From the NCBI GenBank assembly GCA_021904315.1, contig CM038923.1:14390038-14454037 (forward strand): a stretch of 64,000 nt of DNA, written 5' to 3'. The stretch is from Sphagnum magellanicum (Eukaryota > Streptophyta > Sphagnopsida > Sphagnales > Sphagnaceae). Numbering within the stretch: position 1 is the first letter of the stretch; every line of letters begins with the position of its first letter. The notes below the pieces were generated by a model that did not search any database, had not been told where the DNA came from, and was given only the letters and a program-made list of their open reading frames with translations. Positions 10,201-23,100 of the stretch are shown one piece after another. The position numbers and the translations under genes were made by a program.

Positions 10201-13079
10201 ACCTTAGGTAATACCTATTGGGTAAATCCTCTACTTTATCAACACTTACTTACTAACTTACCGTCCCTACTCAAACTATTCATGCCCTATATTTCTATTC
10301 TTTTCTTTTTTTTCAATTTTGTGATGTAGCTCAGGTGGCATTCAATCCATAAGTCGATTTTGCCACATTTGGCAATTAGTAAAATATGAAAAGAAAAACA
10401 AATCCTTATATATCTTTTACTACCCTCCTCAAACCATATACAGAAAAATCTGGCGATTCTTCAAAAAACATTTGTTAATTCTGGTGATTATTTTTCGAAA
10501 TATCATTGAATTTGTGACAAAATTTATCAATTTTTTTGCAACAGTGCCAAATTTTATGGACACAAAAAAAAAGACTGGCCCTTTACCTTTGTGTTTTATT
10601 GTGGTCCTTGTCAATTTAAATGGAAATTGTAACAATTTTTTGGATTGTTTTCTGTCTTGTTGTTCTCTTGTGGTTGGGTTTCGGCCCCTGATTTTGTACC
10701 CTGCAAGTACTCTTATACCACCGGGTGCCCATGTGTGTGTGCATAGGTATTGCCATGACGGTATTGTTCTAGAGCTTTTGTTTTGAATAAGTTTTCTTTG
10801 GTGACAGGGCAGGGGGGTAAACGTATAGAATGATATCATGGAAACAGAATGGAGGTTAATATTAGTAACTTACCTAGTAGTAATGTTGATAATTTCACTT
10901 ACATGTGAAAACAAATTGTATAAGATACACAATTGAATAGAATACTTGTACCATCTAAAAACTCATGGGAAGCAATAGGATCCAAACCCAACACATAGAG
11001 GAGATAGAATTATACCCTAAAGAGATAGCTACTTAGGGTGTCTTTCCAATACGCCACCATGATCACAGGTTTTGCCCCCCCCCCCAACAACAACTATCCA
11101 TTACATTTGTTCCATCTAGTTGTACTCACAAGTTTTGGTCACCTTCGAGCTCTACAGGTCAATGCATAGCTGTGTGAGCTGTCAGTCAAATTGTGAATCA
11201 TCATAGGGTAACACTTGTCTCCTTTATTTATTTATGTGATCATATGTGCTTGTATGCTCCTTACCAAGTTCCTGACGTTGTTAACATGAATTACTTCTCT
11301 TGTTATTTTATGGGATCATATAATATGTTCTTATACATTCACTACATAGTTCCCACATTCTTACCATAGAATACCTACAGATTTTCAGACCAGTTACAAC
11401 AACTTTCCAATGGGAAATGCCTGTCCACGCAAGAAGAAAGAGGGCTCCATTCCAGTGGGGTTATTTTATTAGGCGGCTGTGATCCTAGCATACTTACTCT
11501 GTGTTATCTGTGATCCCAGCAGCCTAATGGAAAGAGATCCTTAGTGTGCAGGGATGTACTTCCATTTCCTTTAGGATTCGGCCTGATTTCAAAGGGATGT
11601 CAAATCCTGGGTTCAAACTTATGTGTGTACATTTTGCATTTCCAAGGTTGTATGTACAACAGATCTAGGTCAACCCATTATAGTGAATCTGCAGTACACT
11701 AAAAAACACCATTTGTCCCCAGTTTGTAACTTGTGACTTGTGAGGAGGAGTCAGGAGGAGTCAGGACCCTCACAAGTATATGAGTTGATAGTGAGGTCAA
11801 GGCTTAATCCATGATAGATAACCACCAGTCCACCTTCCATGAAATCTCTTCTTTTTCCATTTGTTCTCAGGTTTTTTGGGTGACTTAGTCAACTTATTAC
11901 GCCTTCCCACATCAGGCCAATTAATAATACTTATTATTATGCTCTCAAAAATAACTACCTTTAACTTGTCTTCTATTTTGGGGAGTTTTAATTTTTGGGA
12001 AAATGTGTGCATCAATACAAAAGACTATACAAAGTCTATCCCCCTTTTCAATGGGTTGATTCATGATTTTCATCAAATTGTGGGAAACCTGGAAGGGTAG
12101 GATAAACAAACCATGGATTTCTTCTTTTGATTTTTGTTTTCCCATTTTTATTTATGGTAGGTTGAGCCCAAGACCGAGGTCTTGGGCTTTTTACTGGAAT
12201 ATGGGCTCTTGCAAGGCGGACTCGAGAGATAGAATATATTCCAATAAAGCCTGTGGGGAAGGCTTTACTGTGAATAAAGACCAGCTGCACCATGATGTGG
12301 TAACAACAAGATGTGAAGCAGACCTTATAAATTTTGTAAAGTCCATAGAGAGGGAATGCAAGCTTTACAAAAATTGTAAAGCTTATATGAGAAATGGACA
12401 ATATTTTCATCTTGTACCATGATTTCTCACTACACTTTTTTTTAAAGAGCTAGGCCTTTACTAGTGTTGGGCGGTTACCCAATTTGGAGGGTTAGAACCA
12501 TTGGTTCTGGTTTTGATTAATAAAATTGGAACCAAACCAAAATTTATTTATGGAACCAGGTTGAAAACTGGATTGGGTTCTCAAATTCTTCAGAATAAAA
12601 ACCAAAGCCGAACCGGGTTCCTAGTTTTTCAAAACGAGAACCAAGATTTTTGAAAAAAAAAGACTATAACCGGGGAGCTAATTGGAGGTTAATCGGCAGT
12701 TAGTTAATCACTGGTTTTGGTCCAGGTTACCTGGAACCATTCGCAAAACCAGAACTGGAACCGGGATTTCTCTTTTGAAGAAGCAGAGCTGGAACCGGAT
12801 TTCAAGATCCATTTTTTGGTGAAACTGGAACCAGAATTGCTCTAATTCATATTTTAGAACGACAGAACAGAAGGTTCTTAATCAAAGTCAAGAAATCAAC
12901 ACTGGTCTTTATATGGCAAGGATATCCCCATAAATGTTTTGAATCTCTCGTGGACTTTCTTGGTCTAAAACTTGGACAATGAAAATTTAACCACACTCCC
13001 CTAAAAACATCCCCAGTCAGCTAACTTAAGTAAGGTAAAACAAATTAAATATAATTAAATTTAAAACAAAAAAAGAGAC
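10201..13079. other. intergenic with dispersed repeat copy and GGTTC-rich block
   Basis: No gene is supportable. A copy of the palindrome-core dispersed repeat lies at 10314-10375. A perfect hairpin is at 12165-12188. From 12480 to 12860 the words GGTTC, GAACC and AACCGG recur many times in both orientations without a fixed period. A 119-aa frame at 12063-12422 includes a Cys- and Lys-rich end (TRCEADLINFVKSIERECK) but matches no family I know. Confidence 0.5.
12165..12188. repeat. perfect 11-bp inverted repeat (hairpin)
   Basis: AGCCCAAGACC, a 2-base spacer GA, then GGTCTTGGGCT: a perfect inverted repeat in otherwise AT-rich DNA. On its own it could form a strong hairpin or be the junction of a MITE-like element. 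No T-tract or gene boundary explains it. Confidence 0.6.
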
Positions 13080-13660
13080 TTAGAGCAGACGGCTCCTAAT
13101 ACGGCACGTCAACACCTATTGTCTCCTCGCCGTCGCTACGTAGCGCTAAATTTGCAGACGTGGCGTCCAGCCAATTGCCAGCGCACCACCGGCGATCGGT
13201 TCGAGGAAAATTCGTAAGGGCCGGCTCCCGCCTTGACGCATGCCAGCCGTCGAAAGACTCGAATCGGTCGGTGCTGAATCAGCGGGCTCTACTATTTAGG
13301 TAGATGCTGTTCCCCAGCAGAATCACCGTTTTTTTTACAACGCCACGTCGCAGGATTAAACCCGGTAAGTAGAATAGGGGTTGAAAGTAGCTCACTAGGT
13401 ACGTAGGTATATAGTTACAATAAAGAAGAAAGTAAGGTAGAGAAAGTAAAAAAAAACAAAAAGACCTTTTTGGTGCAAAAGGCCAAGAGGGTTCTAGAGT
13501 CTAGACACCTATCGTCCTGCCGCAGCGGCGGCGCCGTAGTTGTGGCCGGCGCGGTAACATCGCGGCAAATTTCGCGGGTTGGCGTTTTCGAGGGAAGGCA
13601 CCACCGTGTTTGAAACGCCAGACGGCCTCTTCTTGTGTCGCTGGCGCTTGCTGTATATTA
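13080..13660. other. GC- and CpG-rich island without recognised gene
   Basis: The base composition rises sharply from ~30% to well over 50% GC in two blocks, about 13080-13300 and 13500-13650, with many CG dinucleotides. No long open frame or known RNA is visible. It could be a relic promoter or first exon, or a fragment of a GC-rich transposon. The abrupt contrast with its flanks is the only evidence. Confidence 0.4.
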
Positions 13661-16600
13661 TTTGTTAAATTAATTATTTATTCTAATAACACTCCTCCTC
13701 CCCCATCCCCCGCCCAATTTACAGCTTTTTTATTCTGGTGAATTTTCGCCACTTGGCGACCAACAAAATCCAGTACGAACTCGTACAAATGACTTCCGTG
13801 AAAAAAATGATTTCAAGGACAAAACAATTTCTAGTATCGCCATATTTAGACAACAGGTTTCAGGAGGATTATTAATTTCAATTACAATTTCTCTCTCTGA
13901 TGTTTAGCCAAATTGGGCTAATTCCTACTGTGGATGATCGCCTGTGTGGCTACATTTAAAAACTATATATTAAAAAAAAACCCTGCGCCCAAACTCCATT
14001 AAAAAAATAATAAATGGTTCTTTTTTTTCTTTTTTTTCCTTTTTCCAGATTTTTCAAGATTCTGAGGAGCCCAGCGCCCACCACCCTTTGTTGCAGGATT
14101 GGTTTTCTCTTTATTTCTTTTTTGCGGCTTTTTTTTTTCTCCTTTTTTTAAATTTCATTATACAAAAGTAGGGGACACAAGCACACATCCAAACTTTATT
14201 TTTGGAATTTAAAATAAAGGGAGGCCAGAATAGGTAGAGCAAAAAGCTAACCAACCCACAAAACTAGAACCAACTTTTCTCCCCTTCATTTAAAATTTTC
14301 ATTTCTTTTATCCTTTAATTTTTTATTCTATTTTTTTTCTAGAAGCAAGAAGAGAGAAGATTGAAAAACCTTGTATCTCCAAAGACAAGTCTTTTCTGAA
14401 AAACAAAATGACCTAAATTCGAAATATTTCAAAAATTAAAATCTTGATATTTCTATCATAGGCTCCAGCAGGTATTTAGTATGTACTATATACAAGATTT
14501 TTCTTTATAAAAAATTATACCCTCAGATCTGCTTTATAGAGCTAGCTAAATCTTGTTTTGATGATCATGTAACATCACAAAATTGAAAAACTATAATTAA
14601 TTAAAAATACAAAAGAAAAAAGAAAAAAAAGGAAATCTGTCCAATAGTAAAAACATTGGCAAAATAAATTGGCAAGACAATGAAACCCGCAATGAACTTA
14701 TGGGATGTTAGTTTCAAGACCTGTGCAACACATGTGAGGTTTTCAGGGTTGGATTGATGTTGGTGCAAAGTTAAATTTGGACACTTTCTTGTATTAAGCC
14801 AATGAAATTAGGTCACTACAAAATAATGTTTCCCTTCTCCTATGTCATTGTGGGTTCAAAGCCAGTGAAGAGTGGCAGTACATGCAAGAAACAGAAAGAG
14901 CAGGACAAGTGTGAAGCATGGAGTACATGAACTAAGTAGTGTGTAGAACCATGCAGTGACACCTGCAAAGTTCCTTGGGATGTCTAATGTCACGCAATAA
15001 CTTGCCCGCAGAAATTAAAATCCTAACCCAAATGTGATTAAAAGTTTCTCAATGTTTTTTTCAAAATTTGGCAAAAAAATTTGAACAGGAAATATTTTTT
15101 CAGTTTTCATTGCAACAATGTGAAATCTCACACCAAACAAAGGCTACCAAGGATGGACAAAATATTCAAATACTTTGTATTATATAAGAGTTAAAAATCC
15201 TTTGCTTTAATTTTCTCCCAATTATTGCAAATTCATCATAGGCAGATGACACAAAAGGTGGGCCACTGAAAGAGCTTTTGTAACACTTTGGACATGATTG
15301 GAGCATGAAGGTTTGATGACGCAATTGTTGTCTACTACCGTCTATATTGATGGCCAAACATGTTTGTGATGTCTTCCGTCACGATTGTGTGTTTGTCCTC
15401 ATAGCTCCACATCTTTGACAAAATCATATTGGTGCAAGTGGCAATGAGTCTTCACCATGCCTGGTTGTAGTCACAAACTTATGGCAAGTTCAAGTACTCC
15501 GCAGCCAACACTACTGAGGTTATCACCTTACATCACATTCCCTAAGCAATAGGTAGTGGTTTCAACCCACAGAGTGACCATAACTATATCAGAGTAGTTG
15601 CACTCATAAATCAAATGGAGGGAGGAGCTTTTGTCTTGTACTACCCTAAAAGGTCTTGTATTTCATTTTGAAAAATGGGGAAAAGAAAAGCAATGTGGAC
15701 AGTGCATACCAAAAAAAGGTGTGAACAATTTAAAGAAAGTGAAAGAATCTTCAAGTGATAATTGATCTAACATGCAACTAAAAATGAACTAGGTTTCTTC
15801 TTAACTTGAGGGTGTTTGGTCCAATGTTTTCAGTTGTCAAAAATAATCATTGCCTATGGTTTGCTGATAATGGGATCCTAGTGTAAACTTTGGGGCTAAG
15901 GGTTCATTTCCATGATTGTTGGTCAACCATTGTTTGTATTGTTCCACATTGAGTTTGCTGAGGTTTCCATGTAAAATGTTGATGCACTTGTCCATTTTTT
16001 TAGTACATTTCCCAGTTATATAGTGCGTGGCCCCCATATCTCCCAAGGCATTAGACTTAAATGAACTAGGAACCTTAGCTCTAAAACTGATTGTCTAGGT
16101 GAGAAAAATTATTAGGCTGATGATCTCTAGTTGCAATAACTCTTTACACCTGCAAGGTGTTGGTTTTGGCCTAGTGGGTTGAGTAGTAGGGATGAGAACA
16201 TAGAAATGCTTTTTGCCATTGTTTCATTGAATTGAGAACCTTTGGATAGTGGGCAAGCAAAGCTTCATGAAAATGCACCCTAATCGCATCAAATAATTTA
16301 TTTATCATGCAAAATTTGAGTTCAAGTAATTATTTTCTGAGTACTTTGTATTGATCTTTGGTTTCCACACCTTTGGATGAGTAGCTTGTTCAGTGGAGAG
16401 CTGTCTGGTAACGTGTATATTATATGTAATTTTTAGCTGAGTATTGGTGAGAATGTTGTGACTTTGAATTTTTGACTCTCAAGTACATCAACAAATCTTC
16501 TACCATGAATGTTTTGATTGATTTGGTGCATTGGAGGAAGCACCAAATCTTTGGGAAAATTTGTGTGTTTGACAATCTAGAACATACTTGTGATTTACAA

Positions 16601-19029
16601 TCTTCAAAGGCGGAATTCATAAGGATACTGAAGATCATAAAATTGTTCTAACTTATTATTCTTGACAACTGCCCTGGCATATTTTGATCATGTCTGAATC
16701 AGGGATATTCACTTCAGAGGGGTGTTTTCCTTTTCTTCAATTTTGATGCAACCAAAATAGTGATCATGCAAATCTGGCTATATATATTTATATTAATTAA
16801 TGTAAGGGCCACTGGGTTTCTTCAATTGAAATTTCATGAGCTGGCAACTTTTTAAAAATAAGAGTCTTTTGGGGTATTTAGTTGCCAATTTTCAAATTTT
16901 TAAAAAAAATTGCCAGTTTTTTGTAGTAACTTCTAGTAGGTAGAAAAAAATATAGAATGATGCTTAAATTTTTTCAATCTCATTTTTTCTTTTAGCCAGA
17001 TTTGGCTACATTGTCTTATGGATGATTGCTAGCTCAGCCACATCACTAAATTGAAACAAAAAAAAGCACTGGTAACAGCTGTGCCAATTATGGCAAGTTT
17101 ACAGGAGAGCTAAAAAAATGAAAAATATTCCTTGAAGGTCCCAAAACTAGACTCACAATAGCTTTGAGTGAACATTCCTTACAAATGTGGGACCTAATGC
17201 AAAAACAAGGCTACAGGTTACATTGTCTCCCTCATCTCTCTCCCTTCAGGAAAAGTTAATTAAAAGAAAATATCATTGAGACAAGATCAGAAGCTTCTTA
17301 TTAGGTCCATATATGCTTGTCCCAATATTCAAATAACCCCCCAACTTCCCATAGCCACCGCCCACGCGGTGACCATTGGTGACGGTGGACTTCAAATCAA
17401 GGAAAATATTAAGTCAGCCAAAAGTCTTAAATGCCAGTCTGCTGCCCTTCGCCTGGTTCAGATGTAAATGGGTGATACCCAAACATGTTTTGGATGAATT
17501 GGACATGTTATGGGTACTAGGCATGTGATATATAGCATGCTACTTAGCATGTTATGCATCCCTTGGTACCCATGACATAACATAACATGTTACCCATACA
17601 CAATCATCCACCTCCGTTTCATTACTGACATTTAGTTAGCACAAGGGTACCACCCTGGGCTCTCATTGGCACAATGGTTTGATAACCCTTGCTCGGGGTG
17701 AAGATTTCAAAACTAAGGTACTCTCTGTGTGACAGAAAAGAGGGCATCTGGATTGTCACAAGGGATGGTTACATCCGGTAACCATTTCAAGTGCACTGAT
17801 TATTGTGAATAGTCTCTGTATGATCCTGGCAATTTCAATATATATATATATATACTTTCATACGTTCCCATTGCCATATCCGGCTAAATCGTCTCATGGA
17901 TGATCACCACTTGACCAACATCACAAAAAATTTATTGTTTTTTTTAATTATTTTTTTAAAAAAAACACAGGGCCCCAGGCAATCATCCATTTTTGGGAGG
18001 AAAATATTAATCACTCCAAATGCAGACAGGGAAAAAGAATGCAGGAGCAGCAATTTTGTAGTTCTGACATTTTAAGACCTTTAGCCGATTTAATATTTTC
18101 CAGAAATCAATAATGTTGAAATAGGGTACTATTTTATTTATTTATTATGTGAGCTGTGTGATGGGTCAGTTGTGTTCTTAATGCTGGCTTCTTCACATGA
18201 AATATTTGCACTCTTTTTGTTCAATTATGAGTCACAGGAAAGCAGCACTTATTTTGACTTTGCTTTAAAAGCTCTTGTGCTGCTGCAGCAATTGCTGTGT
18301 GTAATAAGTATTCGCAATGCATTTCTAAAAGTGATTTTTTTAACAAATATCCTGTGCAGTGTTTTATTTTTTTCGAATTTGTGAGGTTTGGCGATTGTCC
18401 ACGAGAGGACTTAGCCATTTTTGGCTACAGGTTACAATAGAAAGTAGGAAAGTTTAGGAATCCTACTATATTTTTGCCACAATCTAGAACCTGCTGTTTA
18501 TATACGGCGATTTCAAATTTTTGTCCCCTCATGTTATTATAGCCACTTTGAGCCCTTTTGTCCAAAAACAGCCTTTATATCTGTTGTTGCACTGGCTTTT
18601 TTTCTGGTCTCCAGGCTGCAAAACATTGATTATCTGCAAGGTTTTCTTTTTCAGATTTTTTATACACAAATATTTGGTAAAATTTTCTCAAAAACAGTAG
18701 AATTAGTTGAATTACCACTAGGAAAAAAAAACTTTCCCATTATTTTGCCAATTATTTTGTCAAAAAAATGACAATTTTTCAATTTTGTGATGTTGCTCAA
18801 GTGACATCCATAAGAAGAATATTTAACCAAATTTGAAAATATCCCCCAAAAATAAAAATAGAAAAACCTTAAGCACCCTTTCATTGTTGTGGAGAATTTT
18901 TAGAAGTTTTATTCTTTTTTTGGCGAATCATTTTTCAAAAAAAGGGAAATTTGTGAAAGAGTATCCTTTTTCAGAATACTTTTCGCAAAATGACGAAAAC
19001 TTTGCCACAAAAGAAATGACTGAGGTCAT
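13661..19029. other. intergenic, rich in copies of a dispersed repeat
   Basis: I see no gene. Copies of the palindrome-core dispersed repeat lie at about 13904-13958, 14525-14582, 16992-17050, 17878-17930, 18373-18438 and 18781-18836, in both orientations. Between them is AT-rich DNA with phrases such as GGTTCTAGCATGTAGCC and AATATAGAATGATTTTTAA that also recur near other copies. Short frames (for example 15837-16046 and 16420-16638, minus) show no domain. Confidence 0.5.
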
Positions 19030-19829
19030 GTGGTCGAAAAAGTAAAGGAAAAAGAAGACCCCCCAAAAAAAAAAAAAATCCTCCTCCTATTGCTGCGAAG
19101 CTCGCTGTGCGCCGCAGCTACTGCTGCTTCCTTCCTTGCTTCCTTCCATCTGGATTCTGCACCTGCTTCTGCAGCAGCAGGCAGCACCACCCCTTGTTCT
19201 TCTATTATTCTTTTTCTTTCGGTTTTGGGTGACCATAATGAAGACGATGATGCAGATGATGACGCGAGGAAGCAAGCGCACAGTGATGATATGACATGAC
19301 TCCTCTCTCTCTCTCTCGCGCTTCTCTCTCATCATCAAGCACCCATCTCTCCCTTCCTCACTCCCTCACTCACACCCTGCTCAGCTGCTGCTGCTGCACT
19401 AAAGCCGATGTCAGAAAGGAAAGATAAAAGAGACGATCCACAAATTCCCGCCGCTCCAGCAGCCGACCTTTCGGCTTCGCTAAATTTTGGCTTTCAGTCC
19501 AAGAAGAACTGGTGGCGCTGCAGCAGAAAGGGATTGCAGAAGAAGCTCATCAACAGGATTGAAGCTGCTGGCTTGCTTCTTTCTTTGTTCTTTCTTTCTT
19601 TTCTTTTTTCGCAAAAGCAGTGGTTGCGCGGGCGTCGGAAAAGCCAACATGCGCTTTCACTGCATGTGCCATGCGGCCGCCATGCCGCTCACGTTGTTAC
19701 CTCTCTCAAGTGGATCTATTCTACTCTCTTTTTTTTTGGGCTCTTTTTTGGATTTTCTCTTTCTTTTTGCCAGTTACTAGCACTGTTCTTTTTTTATTGC
19801 GAATTTTCTCCACTTGGCTAACTTTTTCA
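19030..19829 (+). other. GC-rich block with CT-rich leader; possible unrecognised first exon
   Basis: After 18 kb of AT-rich DNA this block has GC-rich, CAG/CTG-rich sequence, a CT microsatellite-like tract (19301-19330) and runs such as CTCCCTCACTC. An ATG at 19408 opens a 137-aa frame whose first ~55 residues (MSERKDKRDDPQ, then ADLSASLNFGFQSKKNWW, then LQKKLINR) look more protein-like than the hydrophobic remainder. The layout, CT-rich leader followed by an ATG, resembles a plant first exon. I recognise no domain and found no downstream exons, so this is a weak call. It could equally be a relic or a promoter fragment. Confidence 0.25.
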
Positions 19830-20110
19830 GAAAATGGGGAAAAAAAAACACGAAAATTTTGTGATTTCTAACGATTTGTTTCCAGAAAATGAAGAAAATC
19901 ACGAAAATTTTGTGATTCTAACTAATTCTTTTTCAAAACGAAGATTTTTTTTATTTTTATGATTTTTTTCTCAGAAAATGAAAAAAAATGATAATTTTGT
20001 GATTTTTAGGGATTTTGTTTTCAGAAAATGAAAATAACACGACAATTTTGTGAATTTTTTGGATTTCTTTTCAGAAAATGAAAAACAACACGAAAAAATT
20101 GCGAGTTTTA
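19830..20110. repeat. tandem repeat, ~55-65 bp unit, about 5 copies
   Basis: The phrase TTTCAGAAAATGAAAAAAA followed by ACACGAAAATTTTGTGATTT and a short spacer is repeated about five times with indels. Clear copies of CAGAAAATGAA begin near 19829, 19884, 19972, 20022 and 20073. The repeat starts directly after the GC-rich block. Confidence 0.7.
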
Positions 20111-23100
20111 GGGACTTTTTTCGCCATTTTTTGAAATAACAATAATTAAATTAGTCACACCTAGACCTAGGCACTTCCTAGGTCGCCACTTGTACCACAC
20201 TTCTGTAAAAAATGCTTCCATCCCAGCTAGGACAGTTGCCATTTGACGCTACTTAATGCTGGGGATCCTGGCCTACTTGAGGAATTTGACCCAAAAAAAA
20301 CCCTACTTACTAGGCAGTGCCAGGGTTTTGTTTTTTCAATTTTGTGGCTTCTAAAGTTTTGCCAATTTTTTCAATTTACACTCAAAATAATTTTTTCCAA
20401 TTCTTTTTGGTCACCACAGTGCAAAAAATCCGCCAAACCGAAAAATGCCACTGGCTAGCTTAAAAAACTTTAAAGGTGCACTAAATGAATAAATAAATAA
20501 CTACAACAAAAGCAATGGGTTTTTTATTTGATTTTTTCAATTTTGTGATGTAGCTGAAGTGGGGATCATCCACAACATGATTTGAACAAATCTGGCTATT
20601 ATAACCATAAAAAAATGATAATAAAAACATTTAATACCTCCTTCTATATTGTTGGTTACCCTAATGGAACTAGAGTTTCTTTTTTTTGGCCCAATTTTCC
20701 CACCATCATGACCAAAAAAAAAGTGTGGTGCAACTCAAACAAAAGTTTTCTTTGGGAAAAAATGGCCTCAAGCAATCTTGGGGGGGGGGCAGGGGGAAGT
20801 TTTGCCAATTTGCAAAATAAAAAATGGCTCATCAACATCAAGGATTCTTTTGGATTGACCTAAATTCACCAAAGTTTGAACCAATTTTTTTAATTGCCAG
20901 ATTTCTACAATAGCTTCTAGCATGTAGCCACAATATAAAAGGATTTTTAAAATTTATTTGTCAAATCTGTATTGTAGCCAAATCTAGCTAAATCTTGTTG
21001 TTAATGATGGCCAATCTAGTAACAACACAAAAATGATATATATTGGCCTCAAGTCACCATATTTCGACTATAGGTTCCAACATGTTATCAAACTAAGGCA
21101 AAAATGTAATATTTTTCTAATCTCCTCTTTGACATGTAGCCAAATGTGGTTAAGTCTTTTTGTATATGATTTGCTAAACAACATACCTCCAAAAAAAATT
21201 TAAAAATAGGAGAAAAAACTTGAATGGAACAAAATATAGAACCTGATGATTGCTCACAAATCCATTTTTTCTTTTGCAGAACTTGGCAATTTTTAAACCA
21301 AAAAAATATTTATGTTTCAAAATTTGGAAATTTTCATTTATGGAAGATTTCCTGTTTTCTTTAATTTTTGTGATCTAGCTGAGTCAACAAGACGATTTGG
21401 CCAAATTTAGCTACATAAATATTTAAGAATATGAAAATGAAAGTATTTTAAGCATCCTTCTTTATTGTTGGCTAACCTATTGGAACTCAATATAAAATCT
21501 GGAATTTCTTAAAACAAAACTTCACAATTAGAAAAACCCAAAAACCAGTTTTTTGTTGACATTTTGAAATAAAACCACCAAAAAATCTTAATGTTGAGTT
21601 GCTTTCAGTTTTTTTTTTTCCTGAATTTTTTTAAGTAGGAGCAAACATTGAACATCTCAACCTTAAATTAGCATTTATTGGTGACAATTTTGAATAACTA
21701 TTTAGAGTTTTCCTCCAAACTACAACAAAGTGGCAACAGACTGTTGTGGGCACTTGAAAAGTGGCAACATTTTTTCCAAAATCAAAATTTCACTGGTTAT
21801 TTTGCCAATAAGAAAACATTAAACAGAAGCTACATCCCCAAGTTGCATTTAGAAACTAGCTTCATTTTTTTTCACAAAACTTTGGAACTTCCTCACATAT
21901 CAAGTAAATGATGCAAGTGGAGCGTATCACGCAAGAGCTGCACATACACAAAAGAAGGCCCATTCCCCAAGGTGTTAATACATGGTAGGCTCACCTTTCA
22001 AGTTATTTTTAGCTTAGTTTGTGTAGGTGAAACTTTTAGCCTAGGCTAGGCTAGCAAATAGATTAGGGTAAGTTAGGTTAAGCAAGTTGGTAGTTAGGTT
22101 AGGTCATGGCCTGCCTTCCATGTGGTGGCATCTCATGGTCAATGGATATGTCTTTCATTAATGCATGTGGAATGAAAATAGTCATGGAAGAAGACATAGT
22201 TGTCAATGTCATGGTTATGACTAGACTTGACATAAAAAACATGATTGGAAAGTCATGCATTCATATGTAGTCATAAATGGCATACCTATATGTAATTGTT
22301 TATGCAATCATAAAAACCATGTTTTCTATTAGTGGAGGGCATTGCCCAATCTAAAGCTAAACCGTTCAACAATTCAAATGAACAATGGAAATTTTGCTAC
22401 TCCCATAGGATGAGCTCTTCCGCTCATGCAAAGGGCATTACAATTTTCACACGCAACTTTACACGTGCTAAAGCAACCTCCAACTACACAATGAAAAATC
22501 CTTGGAGTGCTTTACCAATCCCATTCTCCCATTCCTATTAGGGGTCCCTCTCTAAACAAGCGCTCATGTGTCTAATGTCCTCTAAAGAACCCCTATTCTT
22601 AGTCTCATAGGCGTCATGGAATTTGCCTTTAGCTAGCTCCCATGGGGTCCTCCATTGCTCTTTTGCTTGCCACCTTCAGATCTTTGGGTGTCCTTTGGGT
22701 TTCGAACATACTTTTGGCCATCTTGTAATCTGCCTTTCTTTAAACCTGTTGGGGTCTTTCAAGTGAGTGACGCAAGCACACCCGAGCAAGCATATTTACA
22801 ATAACACAATTAAGCACACAATACAACAAGGGGTGTGTCACACATACTGTGACCTTGCCATTTACATTAAAAAGTATCTTAAGGCAAAAGAAGAATTATG
22901 GAAATTCAAATATTTCAGCATGCAAAAAATATAATCTTCAAAAAATCGTCTAAAAGAAACCAAAATCCTTCAAGATATTAGAACTCTATAAATAATCTCA
23001 AGTTTCATCACAAGCCAAAATATCATCTTTCAGAAATCCTCATATAAAAATAGACCTGTTACCAAGGGGCCAAAATCCTTAAGCTCTATTAGAACTCTAT

